Shown here one piece after another: positions 34,411 through 43,073 of a stretch of DNA of 64,000 nt. This DNA is from Planctomycetota bacterium (GTDB lineage: Bacteria; Planctomycetota; UBA1135; GCA-002686595). The position numbers and the translations under genes are program-made. Below the pieces are notes generated by a model. The model saw only the letters and a program-made list of their open reading frames with translations. It searched no databases and was not told the origin of the DNA. Each line of letters starts with the position of its first letter. The stretch's first letter is position 1. The stretch spans positions 55,406 to 119,405 of the forward strand of contig NYYZ01000032.1 in assembly GCA_002686945.1 (NCBI GenBank). The letters run 5' to 3'.

Positions 34411-36071
34411 GATCCCTGCTCCACGCGCACCAACAGCCGCGAGCCGTTCTGGGAGGCGTCGCCTTCTGAATCTTTGCCGCCCCGCACCACACTCCTGCCG
34501 CCTCCAGGCCAAAACACTTCCAGCGTCCAGTCCTCTTCAGGTCCAGGCAGAGCAAAGTGTACCTCTGCGGGCCGCGCTGCCTGAAACCCCGCGCAGGTGC
34601 TCACCAGTCGCGTGCTGCGCTGCTTTCCAATGGTCAGTTCCACTCGCGCCCCGGGAGCATCCCGATCCCCCCGGCGGGCCACCAGCTGCACCACCAAAGC
34701 CTTGCCCACCCCCGGCGCAGCGTTGCGCAATACGCGCACGCCACCATCGAGGGTCAAGACCACCAGATCCTGATCCCCATCCCCGTCAAGATCTCCCATC
34801 ACCCCGGCGCGGGACACGAAGCTCTTGCCGTTTGTCAAAGGCTGCACCCCAAAGCCCACGCCCTGGCCCACATAAAGGTGATCCGCCTGGGCATAAGAGG
34901 TATCACTGCCCGCGCCATCCGCCTCCGGATAGACGTGACCGTTGAGCACAAAGGCATCGAGCGCCCCGTCCAGGTTCGCGTCCAAGAACCCTGCGCCCCA
35001 ACCCAGGGAAGTCAGACTCGGCCCTGCTATGCCCGCCCGACTGGACTTCTCGCGATAGGTCCCAGGCCGCCGAGCAGGCAGATAGAGGGCATTGGGCTCG
35101 CCCGAGAAATTCGTCACCAAGAGCGCCGGCCTCCGATCCCCGTCCAGGTCCGAGCAGGCTATGCCCATGCCCGCCTGCTCGCGCCCGTTGGCCCCATACC
35201 CAAGCCCCCACGCAAAAGCCTGCTCCAAGAACCCCCCATCTTCCTGCGCCACCCAAAGATGATTGGGGTGGGAATCATTCGACACATAGAGATCCATGCG
35301 CCCGTCCCGGTTCACATCCAGAGTCACTGCCCCGAGCCCAAAAGCCGCCGGCGCAGGACCGAGTTGCCCTGTGCAATCCTCAAAACGCCCATCCCCCAAC
35401 CCGCGCAGCAACAGGTCCGCCCGGGGCTCCAGTCCCTCGGGCCCGGCCATGACCGACTGCCCTCTCCAGGTGGCTCCCGCCTCCCCGCGAGGTTTTTGCT
35501 CTCCAAAGTCAAAGTCCAGGTAGCGCACCAAGAACAGGTCCAGGACCCCGTCGGAATCAAAATCCAGGAACGCAGCGCTTGTGTGCCAGCCCTCAACGGG
35601 CAAGCCCGCGCGCCCGGTCCACTCCTCAAGACCCTGGCCACCGGAATTGTGGAACAAGCGCACGCGCCCCCACTGGGTCACGAGCAAGTCACTCCACCCA
35701 TCCCCATCCACATCCCCAACGGCGCAGCCCGTACCCCAACCATCCCCGTCCATGCTCCAGGCCTCGCCCGCCGCCTCAAACGACCCACCAGCCTGTCCCA
35801 GGAAGACGCGCGGTGGCAACCCCTTCTTGCCCTCCAGCACCCGCTCCCTGGTGGAACCATCCACCACCACCAGGTCGAGCCGTCCATCCCGATCCAGATC
35901 CACCAATGCCAGCCCGCCCCCATTGACCTCCAGGATCCAGTCCTTGGTCACAGAACCACAGGTCACATGCACCCCGGGCAGAACCTCGTCAGTCACATCC
36001 GAAAACCACGGTTCCTGCTGGGCCTGTTGGGCCAGCAGGAGAAGGGTCAGGGGCACAAAGAGGGCGGTCAT
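34407..36071 (-). CDS. CRTAC/ASPIC-UnbV protein with FG-GAP repeats
   Basis: 554 residues. Short signal peptide (MTALFVPLTLLLLAQQAQQ). Seven or so FG-GAP/VCBS-type calcium-binding loops with the D-x-D/N-x-D-G pattern: LVDLDRDGRLDLVV, VGDVDGDGWSDLLV, LDFDSDGVLDLFLV, LDVNRDGRMDLYVS, CSDLDGDRRPALLV, LDANLDGALDAFVL, MGDLDGDGDQDLVV. The C terminus (KALVVQLVARRGDRDAPGARV onward, VEVFWPGGG-like LEVFWPGGGRSV) is an ASPIC/UnbV domain. Predicted secreted beta-propeller. Middle gene of the 38291-32403 run: 12 nt after the FG-GAP gene, ATGA-coupled to the TPR gene. Confidence 0.85.
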   Translation of the reverse strand: MTALFVPLTLLLLAQQAQQEPWFSDVTDEVLPGVHVTCGSVTKDWILEVNGGGLALVDLDRDGRLDLVVVDGSTRERVLEGKKGLPPRVFLGQAGGSFEAAGEAWSMDGDGWGTGCAVGDVDGDGWSDLLVTQWGRVRLFHNSGGQGLEEWTGRAGLPVEGWHTSAAFLDFDSDGVLDLFLVRYLDFDFGEQKPRGEAGATWRGQSVMAGPEGLEPRADLLLRGLGDGRFEDCTGQLGPAPAAFGLGAVTLDVNRDGRMDLYVSNDSHPNHLWVAQEDGGFLEQAFAWGLGYGANGREQAGMGIACSDLDGDRRPALLVTNFSGEPNALYLPARRPGTYREKSSRAGIAGPSLTSLGWGAGFLDANLDGALDAFVLNGHVYPEADGAGSDTSYAQADHLYVGQGVGFGVQPLTNGKSFVSRAGVMGDLDGDGDQDLVVLTLDGGVRVLRNAAPGVGKALVVQLVARRGDRDAPGARVELTIGKQRSTRLVSTCAGFQAARPAEVHFALPGPEEDWTLEVFWPGGGRSVVRGGKDSEGDASQNGSRLLVRVEQGS

Positions 36072-36083
36072 GCGCCCTTCAGC

Positions 36084-38291
36084 CTACTGAAACTGAATCT
36101 CGATCCCGTCGGTGAAGTTGCTCGTGGGGCCTGGATTGACATCCCTGAACCAGGCGGTGAAGTTCCAGGTGTCCCCGGGCAAGACCGCCACGGGAGGCGC
36201 TGTGGGCAGGGCGTTGAGGTTCACGGGAATCGAGAAACTCCCCGCAAGACCAGAATTCTGCACCTGGGTCACGAAACGACCAATGGGTGAGCTCAAGCAA
36301 AGCGTTCCCTGGGAACCGCCCGGTTGCACGATCGCGCCCTGGTTGGCTCCAACGAGAAAGTAGCCGAACTGATTGCTGGGTAGGGCCGTCGCGATCAGGG
36401 TCAGGTTCTGGTCAACCACCGCAGCGCTGCCTGTGGCCTGAATGGTTGCTGGCTGGCCCGTGGAATTGAGGGCCGCAGGCGAACAATAGGCCGTGCCCAG
36501 AGAGCCTGACCCGGCGAAAATGTCCGTCAAGGCGCTGGCGTTGCCGGGCCAGTCGCTGACCATCATCTGCAAGCCCCACAGGCTTCCCTGGCCAGGGGGC
36601 AACTGGGGCACCTCGACCCGGAACTGTTGGCCACCCTGCGCCAGCACATCGCACGCAGTTGCGCCCTGCCCGACGGTGATGGTGCAAGAAGCTCCTTGGC
36701 CCAGAGCGGTAAGAGTCCATGTACCAGGGAACAGCCGGAGCACGGACTCGCTCTGGCCGGCCCCCAGGCTGAACTGCTCGGTCCAGAGTCCCGAGAGCTC
36801 GAAGTCAACGGAAGCTCCAGTAGCATTGATAACCTCGACCAGCTCGCCGGGGGTGATGCTTGTGTTGGGAGTGGAGAAACCGCCCGGAGTCAGATCCACA
36901 GCCCAGACCGCGTCCGAGATTCGAGCCGCCAGGGCCTCAGCTCTCAGATAGTCCACACCGTCGTCCAGGACCTGGTCGCGCACCTTCACATGCACCACCG
37001 CAGGCCAGAAGGGGAAACTCGCGTTCGGCGAATCAGCGCCGACGATGACAGGAGGCAGGGTGTCGGGCGCGCCCTGGTTGCGGTAGACCTTGTTGCGCCA
37101 CTGGGACGAGTTGGACTCGCCCTGGACGGTGATCAGATCATAGTCCCCGTCGTTGTCAAGGTCAGCAACAGTTGCATCGAGGGTCGAATCGGAAACCGCA
37201 GATATCGCACTGGCCGCGTTGCTCCAGCTCAGGTTGCCGTTGTTGCGCCAGAGGTATTCGCGACTGCCCAGGGATCCGATCAGAGCGTCATAGTCTGCAT
37301 CGTTGTCGTAGTCGATCAGCACGACCTCGTTGTCGTCACCTGAGCCGGAAAGACTGCCACCCGCAGCCCAGCTGGGAGGATTGGCGGTGGGATTGGTGTT
37401 TTCGATGTGCCCCTCATTGAAGCCTGAGAGGCTGACAAAGAACAGATCGATGTCCGTGTCCCCATCAAGGTCCCCCGCTTCAGCCTCATAGACGGTGGAG
37501 GAATTGTTGGGCAGGCTGCCCGAGACATCGGTGAAGGACCCAGTTCCATCATTCAGCATCAGATAATGATTGCCGCCGCTGTTGGAGGAACGGTTGGGAC
37601 CAAAGAAGTCCAGATCGAAGTCTCCATCCAGGTCCACCAACTGAACATCCATCTGAGCACGTTTGATGGGAGCGTTGAGGCTGGCCGCATCTTCCGTAAA
37701 AAAACCGTTGCCGTCGTTACGGAAGAAGCGCGGCCTTCCGCCGCCGCCCCCCAGATAGCTGCTGCCCGAATCACTGATGATCAGATCCAGGTCGCCGTCA
37801 TCGTCCAGGTCGCCGAAAGCCGCGCCGCCTCCATTGAAGACCTCGGTCAAGCCGCGGGTGGCGCTCTCCATGTCAAAGAAACCGGGCTGACTGGCGCCGC
37901 GGTTGATAAACAGATACGGCACCTGGGTGTTGAACGCGTTGACATACAGAAGATCCGGCCAACCGTCCCCGTTCACATCGCCTGTGATCACGTTCTTGCC
38001 ATTGGCCAGTCGTACGCCGAGGCGCGCAGTGCTCTCGTCGGTGAAAGTCATGTTCCCGCTGGGAATCTGCTGGTTGATGAGCAGGCGGCATTGGCGCTGG
38101 GCTCCGGCAGAGGAAAAGCCGTCGCCTTCTGAGAACAACAGATCCAGGTCCCCATCGAGGTCCACGTCCTCAGCAGTCACTCCCTCCGTCCAACGGTGGG
38201 GACTCGGCAACAGGTTGTTTTGATGAACAAACTGCTGGGAGAAAGCACTCGTGAGCAGACAGAAGGGCAGGGTGCAAGAAATCAAACGCAT
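36084..38291 (-). CDS. Secreted FG-GAP/VCBS repeat protein
   Basis: 735 residues with signal peptide MRLISCTLPFCLLTSAFS. FG-GAP/VCBS blades dominate residues 30-400: EDVDLDGDLDLLFS, TGDVNGDGWPDLLYV, FGDLDDDGDLDLIIS, VDLDGDFDLDFFG, GDLDGDTDIDLFFVS, IDYDNDADYDALIG, VADLDNDGDYDLITV. The C-terminal 330 residues contain strand-rich segments ending in SIPVNLNALPTAPPVAVLPGDTWNFTAWFRD, a motif I associate with planctomycete secreted proteins of unknown role. First gene of the putative operon; the ATG lies 300 nt from the divergent thiE start. Confidence 0.82.
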   Translation of the reverse strand: MRLISCTLPFCLLTSAFSQQFVHQNNLLPSPHRWTEGVTAEDVDLDGDLDLLFSEGDGFSSAGAQRQCRLLINQQIPSGNMTFTDESTARLGVRLANGKNVITGDVNGDGWPDLLYVNAFNTQVPYLFINRGASQPGFFDMESATRGLTEVFNGGGAAFGDLDDDGDLDLIISDSGSSYLGGGGGRPRFFRNDGNGFFTEDAASLNAPIKRAQMDVQLVDLDGDFDLDFFGPNRSSNSGGNHYLMLNDGTGSFTDVSGSLPNNSSTVYEAEAGDLDGDTDIDLFFVSLSGFNEGHIENTNPTANPPSWAAGGSLSGSGDDNEVVLIDYDNDADYDALIGSLGSREYLWRNNGNLSWSNAASAISAVSDSTLDATVADLDNDGDYDLITVQGESNSSQWRNKVYRNQGAPDTLPPVIVGADSPNASFPFWPAVVHVKVRDQVLDDGVDYLRAEALAARISDAVWAVDLTPGGFSTPNTSITPGELVEVINATGASVDFELSGLWTEQFSLGAGQSESVLRLFPGTWTLTALGQGASCTITVGQGATACDVLAQGGQQFRVEVPQLPPGQGSLWGLQMMVSDWPGNASALTDIFAGSGSLGTAYCSPAALNSTGQPATIQATGSAAVVDQNLTLIATALPSNQFGYFLVGANQGAIVQPGGSQGTLCLSSPIGRFVTQVQNSGLAGSFSIPVNLNALPTAPPVAVLPGDTWNFTAWFRDVNPGPTSNFTDGIEIQFQ

Positions 38292-38596
38292 GGCAGGGAA
38301 GAAGCGGTTGCGGGAGGCGCTGGAGTGGGAAGTCCGTGCCTGAATAGCTGCAACAAAAGGCAGGTGCAGGGTGCTGGCAGCAACGCGACACCCCAGGAGG
38401 ACACCGCTGCGCCCAGAATATCGCAAACCAGGCAATTCAGGGGAGGTCTGGCGGCAGATCTCTTGGGCAGAAACGGCCAAAACTGGCCAAAGGAAGGCCA
38501 ATGCACAGAGTGAACACAGCTGCCCCATTCCGAGACAGCTGGGGCCGTGGGGACCCGCGCAGGAAGGTATTCTCTCCACCAAACTACCCCGACGCC

Positions 38597-39271
38597 GTGC
38601 CCGCCCTCGACCCCTTCATCCTGCGCCAACGACTGGAGCATGCCCGCCTGCTTCTGGTGTTCTCCCCCAGTTCCCTTCAAACAGGTCTGGCCGCCCTGGA
38701 AGAAGCCCTGCCCCATGTGGATCTGGTGCAGGTGCGCCCCAAGCAGGCGCGAGAGGAGGGCTCATCCTCCGCTCTGACGCGAGATTGGACCCGAGCGGTG
38801 CTCGAACTCGTGGCCCGCGCCCCGGATGTGGCACCTCTTGTAATGGTCAATGACCATGTGGATGTGGCGGCGCTCCTACGGGACGAGGGCTGCGCGGGAG
38901 TTCACCTGGGCCAAGGAGACTGTCCCGTGCAAGATGCTCGCGCCTTCCTCGGAGCGGACCCCTTGATCGGCCTCTCAACCCACAACAACGAGCAGGTCGC
39001 CGCCTCCTGGAATGAACCCGTGGACTACCTGGGCTTCGGCCCGATCTTTCCATCTTCAACGAAAGCCACAGGGCCAGCACTAGGCCCTGATCGCGCGTGG
39101 ATCGCGGCATCAGCCACCACTCGGCCCCTGTTTCCGATCGGCGGCATTGATAGGAGCTGCGCTGCCGAGCTCGCCCAGGTAGGTCGCGCGGCGGTGTCCT
39201 CGGCAATCCTGACCGCCGAGGACCCGGGTATCGCGGCGGAGACCCTACGCGCGATGCTCAGCCCCGACTGA
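38597..39271 (+). CDS. thiE: Thiamine-phosphate synthase
   Basis: 224 residues from GTG 38597 (ATG 38501 would add 32 unconserved residues). Couples the thiazole and pyrimidine phosphates to thiamine phosphate. TIM-barrel blocks: LEHARLLLVFSP, VDLVQVRPK (family vQlR.K), LVMVNDHVDVAALLRDEG, GVHLGQGDCPV, LIGLSTHNNEQV, VDYLGFGPIFPSSTK and FPIGGIDRS. The residues that bind the diphosphate (Arg/Lys in QVRPK, Asn-Asp, Ser/Thr in PSST) are present. Convergent with queA, 2 bp between stops. Confidence 0.88.
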   Translation: MPALDPFILRQRLEHARLLLVFSPSSLQTGLAALEEALPHVDLVQVRPKQAREEGSSSALTRDWTRAVLELVARAPDVAPLVMVNDHVDVAALLRDEGCAGVHLGQGDCPVQDARAFLGADPLIGLSTHNNEQVAASWNEPVDYLGFGPIFPSSTKATGPALGPDRAWIAASATTRPLFPIGGIDRSCAAELAQVGRAAVSSAILTAEDPGIAAETLRAMLSPD

Positions 39272-39273
39272 GT

Positions 39274-40365
39274 TCAGCTCTCACGCCGCTTGCCAAAGAG
39301 CAGCATGGTGTCGCCGTAGCTATAGAAGCGATAGCCCCGTTCGATCGCCTCGCCGTACAAGCGCAGCATGCGCTCAGTGCCGATGAAGGAAGCCACCAGC
39401 ATCAACAGGGTCGTGCGCGGCAAGTGAAAATTCGTCAAGAGGACGTCCACCACCTGCGGACCATGAGGAGGACGCAGAAAGATGCGCGTCTCCCCCGCTC
39501 CGGCGGCCACGAGCCCACCAGGTTGGGCGCAGGTCTCCAGTACCCGGGCAGCGGTAGTTCCAACGCAAACCACACGCCCACCGGCCTCGCGGGTTTGTGC
39601 CACAAGCTCTGCCGTGCGTTGGGGCAGAGAGTAGGTCTCCACATGCATGGGGTGCTGTTCGGGATCGTCCAACTGCAGCCGCTGAAAGGTGCCCAGCCCC
39701 ACATGCAGAGTCACCACAGCCCGTTGCACACCTCTGTCCTCCAGGCGCTCCAGCAATTCCCGGGTAAAGTGCAGGCCAGCTGTAGGCGCAGCCACGGAAC
39801 CGGTCTGGGCGGCGTAGACCGTCTGGTAGCGGGTCGCATCCTGCACGAGTCGCGGGTCATCCGGGGCGCGCTCGATGTAAGGGGGCAGAGGAATCGCGCC
39901 ATAGGACTCCAACAACTCTTCATCCGGCCGCCCTTGCGCCCGATCCCCCTCCAGAGCAGCGATCCAGGTGGCGATTGGCTGGCCATGGGAGTCTGTTTCG
40001 CGCTCCAGCAAGCGGACCCCCAAGCCCTCCGCCACCTTCAACAGGGAACCAGCCCGTTGTTTTTTTCCAGGTCGCACAAGGACGCGCCAGGCGCCAACAG
40101 GCTTGGCCAAGGCCTCAAGAAACAGCAACTCCACCTGCCCTCCGCTCGCTCGCTGGGCCATGACGCGCGCATGCCTCACGCGACTGTCGTTGACCACCAG
40201 AAGGTCTCCTGGCTCAATCCATTGAATCAGGTCGCGCACATGCCCGTGCTCGGTTTCATCCTCGAAAACACGGTGCACCAGAAGGCGCGCCGAATCCCTC
40301 GGTTCTGCCGGAGTCTGGGCGATCCGATCCGGGGGCAGTTGGTAGTCAAGGTCGCTGAGTTTCAC
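39274..40365 (-). CDS. queA: S-adenosylmethionine:tRNA ribosyltransferase-isomerase
   Basis: 363 residues, normal for QueA, which transfers the ribosyl part of SAM to preQ1 in tRNA to form epoxyqueuosine. KLSDLDYQLPPDRIAQTPAEPRDSARLLV is the family opening; GDLLVVNDSRVRHAR, PLPPYIE, RYQTVYA, GSVAAPTAGLHFT, VVTLHVGLGTFQ, VETYSLP, GTTAARVLE and LLTNFHLPRTTLLMLVASF follow. Starts at GTG 40365 with TATCCT 9 nt upstream. Confidence 0.95.
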   Translation of the reverse strand: MKLSDLDYQLPPDRIAQTPAEPRDSARLLVHRVFEDETEHGHVRDLIQWIEPGDLLVVNDSRVRHARVMAQRASGGQVELLFLEALAKPVGAWRVLVRPGKKQRAGSLLKVAEGLGVRLLERETDSHGQPIATWIAALEGDRAQGRPDEELLESYGAIPLPPYIERAPDDPRLVQDATRYQTVYAAQTGSVAAPTAGLHFTRELLERLEDRGVQRAVVTLHVGLGTFQRLQLDDPEQHPMHVETYSLPQRTAELVAQTREAGGRVVCVGTTAARVLETCAQPGGLVAAGAGETRIFLRPPHGPQVVDVLLTNFHLPRTTLLMLVASFIGTERMLRLYGEAIERGYRFYSYGDTMLLFGKRRES

Positions 40366-40374
40366 GCGCCGCAG

Positions 40375-40380
40375 AGGATA
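40375..40380 (-). promoter_or_regulatory. -10-like TATCCT, 9 nt before queA
   Basis: Minus-strand TATCCT (40380-40375) directly upstream of the GTG start of queA; no Shine-Dalgarno site fits in the gap. Confidence 0.4.
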
Positions 40381-40473
40381 GAGTCCCGCCCGCGGGAAAG
40401 CAGGTCCCTAACAGAACCCGTTTCTACAGATGCGCGCCGCGAATGCCGTAGATGGGCCTAGGGCCGTTAGGCT

Positions 40474-40572
40474 CCCCGATTCAACCCACGCCCGGGGGGG
40501 CCGTGAGGTTGAGTCGAGGCCTTCTGTAAAGAAGTCTGGGTCGTCGAGGTCAAACTCGGCGACCCTTTTTTT
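40474..40572 (+). ncRNA. Candidate structured small RNA with intrinsic terminator
   Basis: A TAGGCT -10-like element (40468-40473) is followed by three consecutive hairpins and a T7 tract, with no plus-strand gene for more than 1.2 kb upstream. Hairpin 1: 40481-40490 pairs with 40502-40512 (TCAACC/GGTTGA and CACG/CGTG, one bulged A). Hairpin 2: CTTCT/AGAAG (40521-40534) closed by a GUAA tetraloop. Hairpin 3: 11-bp stem 40538-40548/40555-40565 with one U-G pair, then TTTTTTT. No Rfam-type family recognised. Could instead be only a terminator for a longer antisense transcript. Confidence 0.45.
40538..40572 (+). terminator. Intrinsic terminator on the plus strand
   Basis: GGGTCGTCGAG pairs with CTCGGCGACCC over 11 bp (one U-G), 6-nt loop, followed by seven Ts: the strongest textbook Rho-independent terminator in the window. 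On the minus strand it also sits just downstream of the 40578 stop, but there the 3' side is not U-rich. Confidence 0.8.
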
Positions 40573-40577
40573 GGCGC

Positions 40578-43073
40578 TCACTCGATCTCGGCGCGCTTGA
40601 GCCGGGAACTGACGGTCGCCTTGTCCCAGCCCATCAGGCGCGCGACCCCGGCCACGTTGACCCGCCCCTGGGTTGTGCTGGTCTCGGCGCAGGCGGCCTT
40701 GAGGGCAGGGTAGCTGCGCGCATCAAGGGGCAACTTGCGATCCCGGGGTATGCCCATGGGCCGCAGCAGGTCCATGATCTGCTCCAGGTCCAGGTCAATT
40801 CCATTGGCCTGGATCACCAGGGTCGACATGGCCTCGCTCAGCTCTCGCAGACCTCCTTTCCAGGGCAGACGCCAAAGCCAGGCAAAGGCCTCTTCACTGA
40901 CGCGAGGCGGATCACAGGACTCCTCGCGGGCATGCAATTGCAGCAAGCCGGGGATCCATGCGAAGAGTTCATCCCGACGTCGATCCAGGCCCTCCACATC
41001 TACACGGCAGCGCAACACCAGATCCAGCAGATCCGAGTTCCACTTCCAGTTGTTCGGCTCGCTGCTGGTGGACAGGATCAGATTGCGGCCCTGGTCCGAA
41101 CAGATCAAGTCCAACAACAGCGCCTGCCCTTCCCTGGACAGGAACTCCGGCTGGGTCAGGAATATGGGGCCATCTCCGACCTCGGACCTTCGGAAATTAC
41201 GTCCATCGAAACGGCGAGCGACACCCAGGCCCCGCAGATAAAAACCCCAGCGCGAGAGAGTGGCCTTCCCGCATCCCGTTGGACCCACCAGAAGAATCGG
41301 CCCCTTGCTGGCGGAAGCCCGGGACAAGCGGTCCAAGAGGCCAACGAATCCAGGCACACGAGAAGGCAGGTACAAGGAGCGGTGAAACCGTTCCCGATGA
41401 AAGCGGCAAAAACGCATGACTTCCAGTTCACGGGCCGCACCGGACGCGCACTCCGCAAGTACCTCAAGCAAGTCCGCGTCAATGCTCTTTGCGCGAACCG
41501 CTTCCAGACAGAAGAACCCGATCAGCAAGTTCCCACGCTTGAGGGGCAGTGCAACACCACCTACTGAATCCACGTGAACCGAGAGCTGAGGATCGGCACC
41601 CTCAAAAGTGCTGACACCACCCAGGCGCTGAGCGCGGTCCAGAATCCCAGCGCCTCCTTTCCACTTGCCCTTGAGGGGCAGAGGCTTGCCTGAGGTGGCA
41701 ACCAACCGGGGCTCACCGTCCTCAATCACATAGCCAAACCAGCGGCGACGGCCAAGGCCCCGTTTTGTGGCTTGCATCAGATTGTGGAAGGGAGCGTGAA
41801 GTTCAAGATCATCGAGCCGGGTTTCGGCCGTGTTGTCCTCATTGGGCGCGACCTCTCCATTGTCGACAATGGACTTCTCCACCTGGGGCAAGGACATGTG
41901 TTCTGCCCAGGGAGCGGCGATGCGTTCCAGCCGACTGGCGCACACGTTGGGAGCCTGGGGCCACTCCACATGCAGCCACCCGCAGACACCCACTTCCTCG
42001 GCCACAATCGGCACCACACCAACTGAGCGGGTATCCGGATGGAGGGCCGCAGTAGGTTTGGAGACGCTGCGGTGATCGAAAACCATGCTACAGCTCTCCA
42101 TGGCTTCCCGAGCGGGGTCCGCTCCACTGCGCCAGCCTCTGCGCCTGGCGGCGCCCCAGACAGACAGCTTGGTCTGGACTCCGGGTTCCACGGCAGCGAA
42201 TTCCAACTGGGAATGACCATCGCGCAGGGAGTGCACACTGAGCACGAGAGCACCCAGGTCCTCGGCGCTGCGGACCAACCCCTTCTCAGGGCGCACGAAG
42301 GAACCCGGTGTGCGCGGAATCCCCGCCAGGGCAAGAGAAAACTCAGGCTTACGCTCGCGCAGGGCCACCAGGAAAGCGGGCACGGGCCAAGGCTGGGAGT
42401 GCATGGGCTCAGCGCCGTCGTGATCAGTCCCAAGCAATGCATGAGCCCAGGCAGTGAGGCGTGCACTACCCGGCAAGCCCCCCGCAAACCGCAAGTCCTG
42501 CAAACACTTGTTGGGTTGGCCGCGCTCCAGTTCAACTGCCGCCCTTTCAATGCGCGCCTGGGCGGCAAACGGCCTCTTGTGTTTGAGCAGGGTGCCCCAG
42601 CTCGCCATTGCGCGCTCGTGCAGACCAAGCACATGCTCCAGGCGCGCCCTCCAGATAGCAGCACGATCTGCGTGCATGCCCATTTCGCAAAGGCCCTTCA
42701 AAATACGCGTACCGATCTGCTCGTAGCTCTCCCCAAGATCAGGTTGGTTGATAGTGACCTTGGGATCCACAGCCCATTGAGCCCAGCCCTCGTGCCAACT
42801 CACATTCGGTTGACCTACAAAAATCACCGCATCCTCGTGCTGCAGACCGCCCACCAGATGACGCATCAGATCCTCACCCACCTGCAAACGACGGCCTGCG
42901 AGATGATCTTCCAGAATCTTCCCCATGTCGCGCCGGGGAGGCTGGGCATCCAAGGGCCGCACGGTCAGTGAGCGCACGGCCCGCACCGCGCTCAAGATGT
43001 CCCGCGCCCGGGCAAATGCGCTCTCATCGGGCTCGCCAAAGGAAGCCAAGAGGTTTTCCCGATGGTGGCTCAT
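40578..43073 (-). CDS. Enhancer-binding-protein-like regulator with crippled AAA+ domain
   Basis: 831 residues. Residues 1-400 include a helical TPR-like part (AAIWRARLEHVLGLHERAMASW). About 400-560 looks like a GAF domain (RRRWFGYVIEDGEPRLVATSG, GVALPLKRGNLLIGFFCLEAV). From 591 there is an NtrC-type ATPase remnant: Walker A GPTGCGKAT (597-605), then only about 35 residues to GDGPIFLTQPEFLS, which aligns with GGTLFLDEIG.L, so the GAFTGA loop segment is missing and the Walker B Asp-Glu is Thr-Gln. LPWKGGLREL matches the WPGNVREL sensor block, and the C terminus RVNVAGVARLMGWDKATVSSRLKR is a Fis-type helix-turn-helix. It cannot work as a normal sigma-54 activator. ATG overlaps the upstream gene stop (ATGA). 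Confidence 0.65.
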   Translation of the reverse strand: MSHHRENLLASFGEPDESAFARARDILSAVRAVRSLTVRPLDAQPPRRDMGKILEDHLAGRRLQVGEDLMRHLVGGLQHEDAVIFVGQPNVSWHEGWAQWAVDPKVTINQPDLGESYEQIGTRILKGLCEMGMHADRAAIWRARLEHVLGLHERAMASWGTLLKHKRPFAAQARIERAAVELERGQPNKCLQDLRFAGGLPGSARLTAWAHALLGTDHDGAEPMHSQPWPVPAFLVALRERKPEFSLALAGIPRTPGSFVRPEKGLVRSAEDLGALVLSVHSLRDGHSQLEFAAVEPGVQTKLSVWGAARRRGWRSGADPAREAMESCSMVFDHRSVSKPTAALHPDTRSVGVVPIVAEEVGVCGWLHVEWPQAPNVCASRLERIAAPWAEHMSLPQVEKSIVDNGEVAPNEDNTAETRLDDLELHAPFHNLMQATKRGLGRRRWFGYVIEDGEPRLVATSGKPLPLKGKWKGGAGILDRAQRLGGVSTFEGADPQLSVHVDSVGGVALPLKRGNLLIGFFCLEAVRAKSIDADLLEVLAECASGAARELEVMRFCRFHRERFHRSLYLPSRVPGFVGLLDRLSRASASKGPILLVGPTGCGKATLSRWGFYLRGLGVARRFDGRNFRRSEVGDGPIFLTQPEFLSREGQALLLDLICSDQGRNLILSTSSEPNNWKWNSDLLDLVLRCRVDVEGLDRRRDELFAWIPGLLQLHAREESCDPPRVSEEAFAWLWRLPWKGGLRELSEAMSTLVIQANGIDLDLEQIMDLLRPMGIPRDRKLPLDARSYPALKAACAETSTTQGRVNVAGVARLMGWDKATVSSRLKRAEIE

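Noticed and set aside
34557-36290. 577-codon plus-strand open frame
   Set aside because: Antisense to the CRTAC gene, Pro/His/Arg-rich, without domain signals; the minus-strand frame has seven calcium-binding loops and an ASPIC domain.
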